A stretch of 64,000 nucleotides of DNA, taken from positions 434,001 through 498,000 of the forward strand of contig NZ_CALPCX010000001.1 of NCBI RefSeq assembly GCF_943193125.1, read 5' to 3'. Every line of letters starts with the position of its first letter. Position 1 is the stretch's first letter. The position numbers and the translations under genes were made by a program. Positions 43,503 to 51,510 of the stretch are shown one piece after another. The notes beneath the pieces were generated by a model, which ran no database searches, had not been told where the DNA came from, and was given only the letters and a program-made list of their open reading frames with translations. This stretch comes from Adlercreutzia agrestimuris (GTDB lineage: Bacteria > Actinomycetota > Coriobacteriia > Coriobacteriales > Eggerthellaceae).

Positions 43503-44111
43503 TCACTCTTTTGCGCTTGCGGCTTCTACAATATCAATAGCAGCAAGATTCATATCCACAAAGCGCGGCTTTACGCATGCCTGAATGGCAGCGCGCAAAT
43601 CATTAAGCGAAAGATTAACGTTGGCGCAAGACAGCGCCGCGCTCAGCAAAATAGTGTTAAGCACCTTGCGCGTTTTCGCTTCTGCACAAAGCGCTGCATC
43701 ATCAACGCACACCAACTCTGCGGACGTTTGAGCTAGCGCGCGCTTTATCCCTTCAAGCATGTCGACTGCGCTATAAGGTTTTTTTGAAAGTGCAGCAGTA
43801 ACCGGTTGTAGTGCTGACGTTGCACTAACGAGCAGGCCACCGGGCGCAAGGTAAGGCAAAACACGTGCTGCTTCGCCTGGTTCAAAAGCAATAATAAGAT
43901 CTGCACTTTTATGAGCTATGAGTGGCGAAAGCACCGACTCGCCTTCGTTGCCCATGCGAACATGCGACACCACATTACCCCCGCGCTGCGCCATACCAAT
44001 GGTTTCGGCAGTGCGCACGCTCCAACCTTTATCTTGTGCGGCCTGCGCCAATACTTTCGCTGCCAACACCGTGCCTTGTCCGCCAACACCGGCTAACAAG
44101 ATATTAATCAT
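43503..44111 (-). CDS. iorB: Indolepyruvate ferredoxin oxidoreductase, beta subunit
   Basis: The 202-residue protein starts with NILLAGVGGQGTVLAAKVLA and has GMAQRGGNVVSHVRMG, the gamma-domain signature of 2-oxoacid:ferredoxin oxidoreductases. It pairs with IorA to oxidise arylpyruvates to arylacetyl-CoA, reducing ferredoxin. The ATG lies within the end of iorA (eight-base overlap) with AGGAGG upstream, so translation is coupled. Confidence 0.95.
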   Translation of the reverse strand: MINILLAGVGGQGTVLAAKVLAQAAQDKGWSVRTAETIGMAQRGGNVVSHVRMGNEGESVLSPLIAHKSADLIIAFEPGEAARVLPYLAPGGLLVSATSALQPVTAALSKKPYSAVDMLEGIKRALAQTSAELVCVDDAALCAEAKTRKVLNTILLSAALSCANVNLSLNDLRAAIQACVKPRFVDMNLAAIDIVEAASAKE

Positions 44112-46113
44112 TGCGCGCCTCCTTTACTGCAGACTCGTGCACCGATACCGGTGTACTTTGCTCGGTCTGCTGAGTATCAAGCGGAGCTGACGGCGCAATG
44201 GCATCAAAAGGACATACCTGCCAACAGAGGTTACAACCATTGCATAAGGTTGGGTCAATAAATGCCTGACCACGCTCTTTGCTTTTTGCACCGCGGGCTT
44301 GCGGATCAAAACCAATGCCAGGACAGCCAATTTCTGTGATGCATTTTTTGCAGCCGGTACATGCTTCAGTATCAATTTCAACCGGCACGCCAGGCTTCAC
44401 AATTTGAATGCAGGGAGACTTAAAAATCAAAGCAGCAGGACCGGCATAGTTGAGAGCGTTTTGTGCAGCTGCAAGAGATTCCTCCAGGTTCAGCGGATCG
44501 GCATGCTCTATGCACTTCACGCCAAGCGCGCGCAAAACTGCTTCAATTGAAATTGGCGGGCGATGCTCTCCCATGAGCGTGACACCTGTTCCCGGGTGAG
44601 GTTGCGATCCGGTCATTGCGGTCGTAGAGTTGTCCAACACGCAAATGGTGATGTCATGACCGTTGTAGACTGCATTCGCCACGCCGGTGAGCCCACTTGC
44701 GAAAAACGTAGAGTCACCCACGAATGCCACCTGTTTTTTATGCGGCTCCACCACCGAAAACCCTTGAGCCATAGTAATTCCTGCACCCATACACAAACAG
44801 GTATCAATAGCTTCAAGCGGTGCGGCGTTGCCAAGGGTATAACAACCAATATCGCCGCATAACACAGCTTCAGTTTTGCCCAACGCACGCTTGATGGCAT
44901 AAAAACTACCGCGATGCGGACAGCCCGCGCACAGCACGGGAGGCCGAATCGGCACCTTCGCCATGAGCGACTCTTGCTCCTCTGACATGGACATGCATCC
45001 AACAAGTGCATCCACGCCAAGATAATTCGCCAGGCGCAGAAGCGTGTCATCAAGGTCGTTTTCGCCCCTATCGCGAGTATCATGCGTGTATTTGCCAAGC
45101 ACCTCATATGATGCATGCGTGCGTCCCGCGTGCATGAGCATCTCATCTTCCAAGACGCTATCAAGCTCCTCAAACACGATGACGCGCTCAAGCCCCGCAG
45201 CAAACGAAGTGGCAAGATCTTCGGGGAAGGGATATGGCGTGCCCACCTGCCAGAAACGATAGACGGGCAGAGAAACGTTTGCCTTTTGTGCGCGCCGCTC
45301 TAGTTCTGAGAGCGCGTCTTGAACATATGCGGCAGAAACGCCGCCCGCTACGATACCAAGACGAGGTGTGCCTGCTCTGTCGCTGCGGCCGGACGTGCCG
45401 CCCTCAAACATTGTATTGAACTGCACAAACTGCTCATCGTGAGCAAAATCGTGTGCCATGTCTTTCAAGCGATCATTGATTTCGCCATGCCCAAGATATG
45501 CGCGACGCGGGAAAATAATCCATCGCGGATCAGGCTCAAAGCCCTCCTCCGGTAATGCACGCGCTTGCGTTTGGTCAGCAACGTCAAAAAACGTTGATGC
45601 ATGACAGATACGCGTTGTGGGGCGAACAATCACCGGCGTGCGATAACGCTCCGACAGGTCAAACGCCACTTGCATCATGGCGAAACCTTGTTCGGGTGTA
45701 GCCGGATCAAGCACGGGTACTTTTGCAAAACTTGCAAAGCGACGCGTATCCTGCTCCGTCTGAGAGGAGATGGGACCGGGGTCGTCCGCTACAAAGAGCA
45801 CCGCTCCGCCTTTGACTCCTACATAGTTGAGACTCATAAGCGCATCAGATGCAACATTCAAGCCCACCTGCTTACACGTAAACAACGCGCGCGCGCCACA
45901 GTATGCAGCCCCGGCAGCCAGCTCAAGTGCAGCTTTTTCGTTGGTGGACCACTCCACATGCACGCCCTGCGCTGCACCCTTCTCGTGAAGATGAGCCACT
46001 GTTTCTACCAGCTCAGAGGACGGTGTACCCGGATATCCCGCGACAACGCGCACGCCTGCTTCTAGAGCGGCATGCGCGAACGCCTGGTTTCCCATCAATA
46101 ATTGCTTTGTCAT
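44104..46113 (-). CDS. iorA: Indolepyruvate ferredoxin oxidoreductase, alpha subunit
   Basis: The 669-residue protein has the N-terminal pyrimidine-binding part (MGNQAFAHAALEAGVRVVAGYPGTP), the thiamine diphosphate motif GDIGCYTLG with CMGAGI, and a C-terminal ferredoxin domain (CTGCKKCITEIGCPG and CNGCNLCWQVCPFDAI). With IorB it oxidises 2-oxoacids derived from Trp, Phe and Tyr, a known fermentation route in anaerobes. The start codon directly follows the purE stop, so the genes form one operon. A nearby PaaK can use the CoA product. Confidence 0.96.
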   Translation of the reverse strand: MTKQLLMGNQAFAHAALEAGVRVVAGYPGTPSSELVETVAHLHEKGAAQGVHVEWSTNEKAALELAAGAAYCGARALFTCKQVGLNVASDALMSLNYVGVKGGAVLFVADDPGPISSQTEQDTRRFASFAKVPVLDPATPEQGFAMMQVAFDLSERYRTPVIVRPTTRICHASTFFDVADQTQARALPEEGFEPDPRWIIFPRRAYLGHGEINDRLKDMAHDFAHDEQFVQFNTMFEGGTSGRSDRAGTPRLGIVAGGVSAAYVQDALSELERRAQKANVSLPVYRFWQVGTPYPFPEDLATSFAAGLERVIVFEELDSVLEDEMLMHAGRTHASYEVLGKYTHDTRDRGENDLDDTLLRLANYLGVDALVGCMSMSEEQESLMAKVPIRPPVLCAGCPHRGSFYAIKRALGKTEAVLCGDIGCYTLGNAAPLEAIDTCLCMGAGITMAQGFSVVEPHKKQVAFVGDSTFFASGLTGVANAVYNGHDITICVLDNSTTAMTGSQPHPGTGVTLMGEHRPPISIEAVLRALGVKCIEHADPLNLEESLAAAQNALNYAGPAALIFKSPCIQIVKPGVPVEIDTEACTGCKKCITEIGCPGIGFDPQARGAKSKERGQAFIDPTLCNGCNLCWQVCPFDAIAPSAPLDTQQTEQSTPVSVHESAVKEARND

Positions 46114-46584
46114 TTATGCCTCAGCCATTTCGCGCTTGAACTGAATAATCTTTTCGCGATCTTCGTCGTTGCCCGTGCCAAGAATTTGCACTGCGAGAAT
46201 TGCCGCGTTCTTAGCGCCGTTAATGGCTACGCACGCAACAGGCACGCCGGAGGGCATTTGCACCATTGAAAGCAACGAGTCTAAGCCACCCAAGTCACTG
46301 GTCTTCATAGGCACACAAATGACAGGGTTAGGTGTGTAAGCTGCAACGACACCACCAAGATGCGCTGCCTTTCCAGCAGCTGCGATAATGACACGGATGC
46401 CACGCTCATGGGCAGTTGAGGCCCACTCATGCACCTCGGCGGGTTTGCGATGTGCGCTTGCTACCTTCACTTCATACGGTACGCCCATTTCTTCAAGTTG
46501 CTTCATGCATGCTTCCATAACTGGCATGTCAGATTCAGAACCCATAATGATGCCTACTTGCGGCGCTGCAGTCTCGTTTGACAT
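46114..46584 (-). CDS. purE: N5-carboxyaminoimidazole ribonucleotide mutase PurE
   Basis: The 156-residue protein has the family's GIIMGSESDMPVMEAC start, SAHRKP and AAGKAAHLGGVVAAYT, with PSGVPVACVAI later. It works in purine synthesis (N5-CAIR to CAIR, or AIR plus CO2 to CAIR in class II types). No purK is present beside it. It shares an operon with the indolepyruvate oxidoreductase genes, which is an odd partner. A GGAG-type site precedes the ATG. Confidence 0.95.
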   Translation of the reverse strand: MSNETAAPQVGIIMGSESDMPVMEACMKQLEEMGVPYEVKVASAHRKPAEVHEWASTAHERGIRVIIAAAGKAAHLGGVVAAYTPNPVICVPMKTSDLGGLDSLLSMVQMPSGVPVACVAINGAKNAAILAVQILGTGNDEDREKIIQFKREMAEA

Positions 46585-46795
46585 GGCTTTCTCCTCGCTA
46601 CATTCTTCTCGGTTAAATCATTCGCCAAACTTTTAGGCACATACTTGATGGTACTCTCACCAATAAATGAACCAAAATGAAGGCGGTGATTTTCTTGTTT
46701 TACGTGGGGAAATTGTACCACTCATCTCCAAGAGAGCGCCGCCGCGGCAGACCAGGTTGCAACTCGCAGGCGCGAGGTGCGCTTTGGTGTCTTTC

Positions 46796-47470
46796 TTATG
46801 CGTCTGAACTGTGATTTTGCACATATTCTTCCAGAGATGCATTCCAATCAACGCTGGGTGCTGCGCACACACGTAGTGGTGAGAGTACCTCATCCGAAAT
46901 GGTTTCATAGCTCAAACGCGTGCAATCGCTATCAGCAACGTAGGCAGAAGCACGATCGGCAGCAATTCCTAAACTGCCAGCTGTCTCAATGGCGTCAATG
47001 TTCGCGCCTAAAAAGACGAACTCCCAACCGTTCTTTTGCTGGCGTTTTTCAATCATGGACTTCACTTTTTCAAGCGAGTACTCAGTGCTTGCATTTTCAT
47101 AACCATCGGTGATGATGACGAATACGGTCTGGTCAGGTTTGTTTTTGTCCTGCTTTTGCTGCTTGCGTATATGCTTGATAGTTGAGCCGATTGCATCAAG
47201 CAGCGCAGTGCAGCCACGCACGTAGTATTCCTTTTTGGTTAGTGGTGAAACCTCGTTGAGCGGTTTTTGCGAAGTGATCATTTCCACGCGATGATCAAAA
47301 AGCACGGTGGTCACAAATGCACTTCCAGGTTCTTCTTTTTGTTTTGCAATGAGTGAGTTAAAACCACCAATGGTGTCTTTTTCCAACCCCTGCATAGAAC
47401 CACTTCGATCAAGAATAAAGACCATCTCGGTTGTGGTTTCACAGGTAGGATGTAGCTTTAGCTGAGTCAT
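46796..47470 (-). CDS. VWA-domain protein (TerY-like)
   Basis: The 224-residue protein is essentially one von Willebrand factor A domain: MIDAS motif DRSGSM near residue 21, a threonine region RGCTALLDAIG and FVIITDGYENAS, all residues needed for metal binding. Lack of a signal peptide puts it in the cytosol. TerY-type VWA proteins occur with tellurium/stress operons and phage-defence systems, but no other ter gene is seen here. AGGAGG lies six bases before the ATG. The gene upstream encodes a helix-turn-helix-like protein and may be in the same transcript. Confidence 0.85.
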   Translation of the reverse strand: MTQLKLHPTCETTTEMVFILDRSGSMQGLEKDTIGGFNSLIAKQKEEPGSAFVTTVLFDHRVEMITSQKPLNEVSPLTKKEYYVRGCTALLDAIGSTIKHIRKQQKQDKNKPDQTVFVIITDGYENASTEYSLEKVKSMIEKRQQKNGWEFVFLGANIDAIETAGSLGIAADRASAYVADSDCTRLSYETISDEVLSPLRVCAAPSVDWNASLEEYVQNHSSDA

Positions 47471-47577
47471 GATGCCTCCTTAAAGATTGATTATCGGAAC
47501 GCATCACAGCTTACGAAAGCGTCGGTCAAAAGGTGTCGCCTCGAAAGCGACATTTATTTGCTTATGATTGACGTGCG

Positions 47578-48195
47578 CTAATATGAACACAAAAGCGGCT
47601 GATCAAATGCATAGAGCGCCTCATCAATCATCATGAGGTCATATTGTTTGTGCTCGATAAAAAACTCTACGATCAGATCAGCTTTGTTCGCATGCGAAAG
47701 AGCATATCCCGCTCGCGCCAGAAGATCCTTTGTTTCATCCAGATTGAGTTCCAAAGCAAGAGCAAGCGCTATAGCGGTTTTCTTGCTGGGCTGATAATTT
47801 GGATTCTTCCGAATTTTCGAGAAGAGCTTTCTGTCCATTTGCGCGCGCTTATATACATCCGGATCGCTTAATCCTCGCTCGTCAATATGACGAAGCAGCG
47901 CTTCGGCAAACGTCTCTTCGGTTTGGTTGACAACGTCCTCAAGCCTTCGCTCGCGAACAAACACCTCATCCATTGCAGCAGGCACACTGCTGCACGGAGC
48001 GGCAACACTCATGGACTCACATGTATCACCAAAAAATGAAGCGGCTTGCAACTCTTCTTTCTCAAAGCCTTCTTCGTCTATATAGTTTTCTTGAACAAAG
48101 CTTTGAACTTGCTCAAAAAGCTCTGCAGGCAATGCCCGAGAAAAATCTCTGGTCTTGCGTTCGCTATATTTGTTAGAGCCCCAATTGCGCAACAT
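47578..48195 (-). CDS. Hypothetical protein with a helical DNA-binding-like C-terminal domain
   Basis: The 205-residue protein has a variable, acidic N-terminal half and a conserved-looking C-terminal 100 residues (FAEALLRHIDERGLSDPDVY, MDRKLFSKIRKNPNYQPSKK, ALELNLDETKDLLARAGYAL). I recall this C-terminal domain from proteins with macro or VWA neighbours in gut Firmicutes and Actinobacteria; it resembles an XRE-like five-helix fold. Role unknown; a regulator or adaptor of the VWA protein is a guess from position. AAGGAG precedes the ATG. Confidence 0.75.
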   Translation of the reverse strand: MLRNWGSNKYSERKTRDFSRALPAELFEQVQSFVQENYIDEEGFEKEELQAASFFGDTCESMSVAAPCSSVPAAMDEVFVRERRLEDVVNQTEETFAEALLRHIDERGLSDPDVYKRAQMDRKLFSKIRKNPNYQPSKKTAIALALALELNLDETKDLLARAGYALSHANKADLIVEFFIEHKQYDLMMIDEALYAFDQPLLCSY

Positions 48196-48258
48196 GATCT
48201 TTGCTCCTTTTTCTAGCCATCCTTAGGAGAGGGCGAAAGGTTGGCCGTTTCGTCGATA

Positions 48259-48603
48259 TTACACACCGATATGTTTCGCCTCATATAGAACTATGACGTC
48301 TTTGCCGATTCTATTCAAAAAACGCTCGCTTGCTCCAGCAGTGGTAACTACATCAACCTTTCGATTCAATGCTTTTTGCAAATCCTCTTGGAAATCTATT
48401 ATCTGCATTCCTTTTATATTCCCTTTTTCTACCAGGAGATCTATGTCGGAATCCAAGGTTTCTTCTCCTCTTGCAAATGAACCGAACAGAGATACTTTTT
48501 TTGCTCCGTATTTCTTTGCAATATCTCTAACGTGGTATTCTATCTTGCTAATATTCAGCTTATCTTCCGATTGCTCATAATCGAAGATCAAATTCGTTAT
48601 CAT
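48259..48603 (-). CDS. MNT-type minimal nucleotidyltransferase (orphan antitoxin-like)
   Basis: The 114-residue protein has the nucleotidyltransferase motif GSFARGEETLDSDIDLLVEKG at residues 41-61 with the catalytic GS and DxD. MntA antitoxins of this kind AMPylate HEPN toxins; no HEPN gene is next to it. Codon use is clearly different from its neighbours, with many ATA and AGA codons and AT-rich sequence, which suggests acquisition by transfer. The ATG overlaps the stop of an upstream frame in an ATGA, as in coupled operons. Confidence 0.85.
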   Translation of the reverse strand: MITNLIFDYEQSEDKLNISKIEYHVRDIAKKYGAKKVSLFGSFARGEETLDSDIDLLVEKGNIKGMQIIDFQEDLQKALNRKVDVVTTAGASERFLNRIGKDVIVLYEAKHIGV

Positions 48604-48780
48604 TTTGGATCTATTGGTGATCTGGTGGCCTTCAAACTCAAGCTCTCTATCTCTTTTATATTTTGCACTTTTACGAGATCTTCAACCACATTGCCACGTT
48701 GTTGACAAACAGGCACATGTGCCTCGTCTGCAGTTGAAAATAGGCAGGTGCGTTTTACAACCGCACTTCGCCAATCTACA
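48600..48780 (-). pseudogene. Possible gene remnant coupled to the MNT gene
   Basis: An open frame of about 60 codons ends in an ATGA overlap with the MNT start, ending with IESLSLKATRSPIDPK. It has no good start: upstream it runs into the end of the DUF554 gene. The overlap suggests this is the C-terminal end of a lost partner gene, truncated by the recombination that brought the MNT gene here. I do not recognise it. Confidence 0.3.
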
Positions 48781-49506
48781 CTACCAAACAATCGGCAAAA
48801 ACGTAAGGACAGGCGCAACAAGTAACGCAGGAAGCATATTGGCTACGCGCACCTTCTGACCCCAAACCAGATTCACGCCCACACAGAAGATAAGAACGCC
48901 GCCAACCAGCGAAAGCGAGGCAAGCGCCTGGTCAGTCACAAACGGCTTGATAAACACCGACAGAGCCGTAATGGATCCTTGGAACAACCCGACGGGGATC
49001 GCAGAGAATGCACACCCATTGCCCATTGAGCAGGTCATAGCAAGGATGATGACGAAGTCAAGAATTGCCTTGGTCATAAGGATGGAATAATCGCTGCTCA
49101 AGCCGTCCTCGATCGATCCGACAACAGCCATCGCGCCGACACATACCGTTATGGAGGCAGCAACGAATGCTTGCACGAACGAGCGATCTTCTTCGTTACC
49201 GGTTTTGCGCTTTAACCATTCGCCAAAACGCCGCACAAGCCCGTCAATATCCACTATCTCGCCGAAGAACGTTCCTACAACGATGCTAATGACGACAAAC
49301 AAAGACATACCCGAAACAAGCTCCCCATTGCTGATAGATAGCATGCCGGAAAGGGCACCCGAAATACCAATAAACATCACGCATACGCCGCAAGCCTTTT
49401 CGAGTCCGTCTTGCATGCGTTCGCCCACCAGTCGTTCGCCCACCATGCCCAAAAGCCCGGCGGCAATGATAGCGACGACATTGATGATCGTTCCTATGCC
49501 TGGCAC
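48781..49506 (-). CDS. DUF554 family membrane protein
   Basis: The 241-residue protein has about seven hydrophobic segments with the family's opening GTIINVVAIIAAGLLGMVGE and MCVMFIGISG-like second segment, and VGAMAVVGSIEDGL in the middle. DUF554 proteins are of unknown function, possibly transporters. Start choice is uncertain: GTG at 49506 lies eight bases from GGAGGG, TTG at 49512 only two. The C-terminus is intact at 48781. Confidence 0.85.
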   Translation of the reverse strand: MPGIGTIINVVAIIAAGLLGMVGERLVGERMQDGLEKACGVCVMFIGISGALSGMLSISNGELVSGMSLFVVISIVVGTFFGEIVDIDGLVRRFGEWLKRKTGNEEDRSFVQAFVAASITVCVGAMAVVGSIEDGLSSDYSILMTKAILDFVIILAMTCSMGNGCAFSAIPVGLFQGSITALSVFIKPFVTDQALASLSLVGGVLIFCVGVNLVWGQKVRVANMLPALLVAPVLTFLPIVW

Positions 49507-49736
49507 TGACAATGCCCTCCTTTTGCTGGAGTCTCTTCGTTAGCAACAGGATTAATTATGGCAGAGCTCGCAAGAGGTAAATGGCGCGCATCGGTAAAAC
49601 GGATGCGGCGAGGCGCCCTTGATGGTATTTTTTTCAACTGATGAGAGCCTTGTTTCCTCAAGAAAGGCGCAAGCACGACAATAAGACCAATAGCAACCCC
49701 TCTAAAGATAAGCCTCCGCTCCATTAGGCAACACAA
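49494..49736 (-). CDS. Possible 80-residue membrane peptide, doubtful
   Basis: The frame has one hydrophobic segment (IFRGVAIGLIVVLAPFLRKQ) and ends inside the start of the DUF554 gene. It has no good ribosome site and unusual composition afterwards. It may be chance; it fills most of a 340-base gap between DUF554 and the tRNA-Phe promoter, in which I see nothing else. Confidence 0.25.
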   Translation of the reverse strand: MCCLMERRLIFRGVAIGLIVVLAPFLRKQGSHQLKKIPSRAPRRIRFTDARHLPLASSAIINPVANEETPAKGGHCQCQA

Positions 49737-49788
49737 GCACTATAAATCCGCTCATTCCGTCACCTGGCATCATGCGCAAATATTTTTC

Positions 49789-49817
49789 TTGACCCGCTCG
49801 TTTATGACCAGTACAAT
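49789..49817 (+). promoter_or_regulatory. Promoter of tRNA-Phe
   Basis: TTGACC at 49789-49794 and TACAAT at 49812-49817 have 17-base spacing. Transcription would begin about 25 bases before the tRNA. Confidence 0.85.
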
Positions 49818-49847
49818 ATCAAGGCACGTCAAAACCAGACGTAATCC

Positions 49848-49923
49848 GGTCGGGTAGCTCAGTTGGTAGAGCAGCGGACTGAAAATCCGCGTGCCGAGGG
49901 TTCAAGTCCCCCTCCGACCACCA
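49848..49923 (+). tRNA. tRNA-Phe (anticodon GAA)
   Basis: Acceptor arms GGTCGGG and TCCGACC pair with one G-U, followed by A and encoded CCA. The anticodon stem GCGGA/TCCGC holds loop CTGAAAA with anticodon GAA. The T arm carries GGTTCAAGTCC. Confidence 0.97.
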
Positions 49924-49932
49924 CGAACTTAC

Positions 49933-49958
49933 AGCCCTCGCTTCGGCGAGGGCTTTTT
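49933..49958 (+). terminator. Terminator of tRNA-Phe
   Basis: An eight- to nine-pair stem with a TTCG tetraloop is followed by five T. Confidence 0.9.
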
Positions 49959-50143
49959 GTTGCTTCGCGTATCGGTCTTACTTCTTGTGCAAAAACCAGA
50001 GGGCAGCTCGCAAGTGAGCGGCGCCACATCACCCATTAACCAAATACACTAAACCACCTACGCTTTTTATCAAGCGCACATCACGTGTTGCTTTACACTA
50101 TGAACCCGCAATTTTCGCCCGTATCGACACACAAGAGGCACTT

Positions 50144-51478
50144 ATGCAAAAAGGCAACGTTAAAGCACTTATTCCTATCGGCGTTTTTCTCGTTCTCTAC
50201 CTAGGACTTGGCATCCTATTTGAGTACGGTATGAATATCCCTATGGGCTTCTACAACATTCCTATTGTTGTTATTTTTTTGGTAGCGCTTTTAGTTGCCT
50301 GTTTCCAAAACCGAAAACTCAGCTTTGACGAAAAGCTGTCGGTCATGGGTAAAGGTATTGGCGACAAAACCATTGTCACTATGATCCTCATCTTCATGAC
50401 TGCGGGCATTTTTGTTGGCACCGTCGGTCGCGACAGTGCCGAAAGTGTTGCTTACTTGCTGCTTTCAATCTTTCCCACACAACTTGCTGTCGTTGTGTTG
50501 TTTGTGGTGAGCTGCTTTGTTTCCATCTCTATGGGCACATCGGTTGGCACCATCACACTCATTACACCCATTGCAATTGCCGTTTCTGCTGCATCGGGCT
50601 TTAGTCTGCCTCTCTGTGTGGGATCTGTTATGGGTGGCGCAATGTTCGGCGACAACCTCTCGTTCATCTCCGATACCACCATTGCCGCATGTCAAGGGCA
50701 AGGGTGCAAGATGTCGGATAAGTTCCGCGAGAATTTCAAGATTGCTCTGCCTGCTGCACTGGTCACCCTCATCATCATTTTTGCGCTCTCTATGACCTCC
50801 TCAGTTAATGGCAGCGTCAATGAGAGCTACGATCTCATCCAGCTTATCCCCTACATCATCGTATTGGTTGGCGGCATTATTGGCATCAACGTCTTTGTTG
50901 TCCTGCTGCTTGGTATTGTGTCCGGCTCACTTATCATGGTTGCAACGGGCGCAACTCCAGCTACTGAACTTTTGGCGAATATGGGCTCAGGTGCAGCTGG
51001 CATGTTTGAGACCACCATGGTGGCAATCCTCGTCTCTGCTATCTGTGCACTCATCCGCGAAAATGGTGGATTTGTTGCACTCCTTAACGGCATTCGCAGC
51101 ACATTCAAAACACGCAAAGGCGGCCAGCTTGGCATGGGCGTGCTTGTGGTAGCAATGGATGTGGCCACGGCAAACAATACCGTCGCTATTGTTATGTCCA
51201 ACCCCATTGCGCGCGAAATGGGCGAAACCTATGACATTTCTCCGCGCAAAACAGCTTCCTTGCTTGACACCTTCTCCTGTGTAGCGCAAGGCATTATCCC
51301 TTATGGCGCGCAAATGCTCGTCGCTCTTTCAGCTTGCGCAGAACTCGGATTTACTATTAACGCTTTTGAGGTTATGCCTTTCTTGTTCTACAACTACCTC
51401 TTGCTGATAAGCGTGCTGGTGTTCATCTTTATCATTCCCGATAAGTCACAACGCAAAGAAGCTCATCCTACAAACTAG
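50144..51478 (+). CDS. NhaC-family Na+/H+ antiporter or exchanger
   Basis: The 444-residue protein has about eleven helices and the NhaC motifs SMGTSVGTITLITP and GAMFGDNLSFISDTTIA. It is shorter than the NhaC-like protein at 38127 and lacks its charged loop. Many Eggerthellaceae have several such carriers for amino acids or organic acids in exchange for sodium or protons. GAGG lies nine bases before the ATG. It is the only gene in its unit, ending 32 bases before the convergent serpin gene. Confidence 0.88.
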   Translation: MQKGNVKALIPIGVFLVLYLGLGILFEYGMNIPMGFYNIPIVVIFLVALLVACFQNRKLSFDEKLSVMGKGIGDKTIVTMILIFMTAGIFVGTVGRDSAESVAYLLLSIFPTQLAVVVLFVVSCFVSISMGTSVGTITLITPIAIAVSAASGFSLPLCVGSVMGGAMFGDNLSFISDTTIAACQGQGCKMSDKFRENFKIALPAALVTLIIIFALSMTSSVNGSVNESYDLIQLIPYIIVLVGGIIGINVFVVLLLGIVSGSLIMVATGATPATELLANMGSGAAGMFETTMVAILVSAICALIRENGGFVALLNGIRSTFKTRKGGQLGMGVLVVAMDVATANNTVAIVMSNPIAREMGETYDISPRKTASLLDTFSCVAQGIIPYGAQMLVALSACAELGFTINAFEVMPFLFYNYLLLISVLVFIFIIPDKSQRKEAHPTN

Positions 51479-51510
51479 GAGCAGCACAACAAACAGCAAG
51501 AATACTCTGC

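Noticed and set aside
48259..48603. Complete HEPN/MNT toxin-antitoxin system
   Set aside because: No HEPN-like frame exists on either side; only a short remnant was found.
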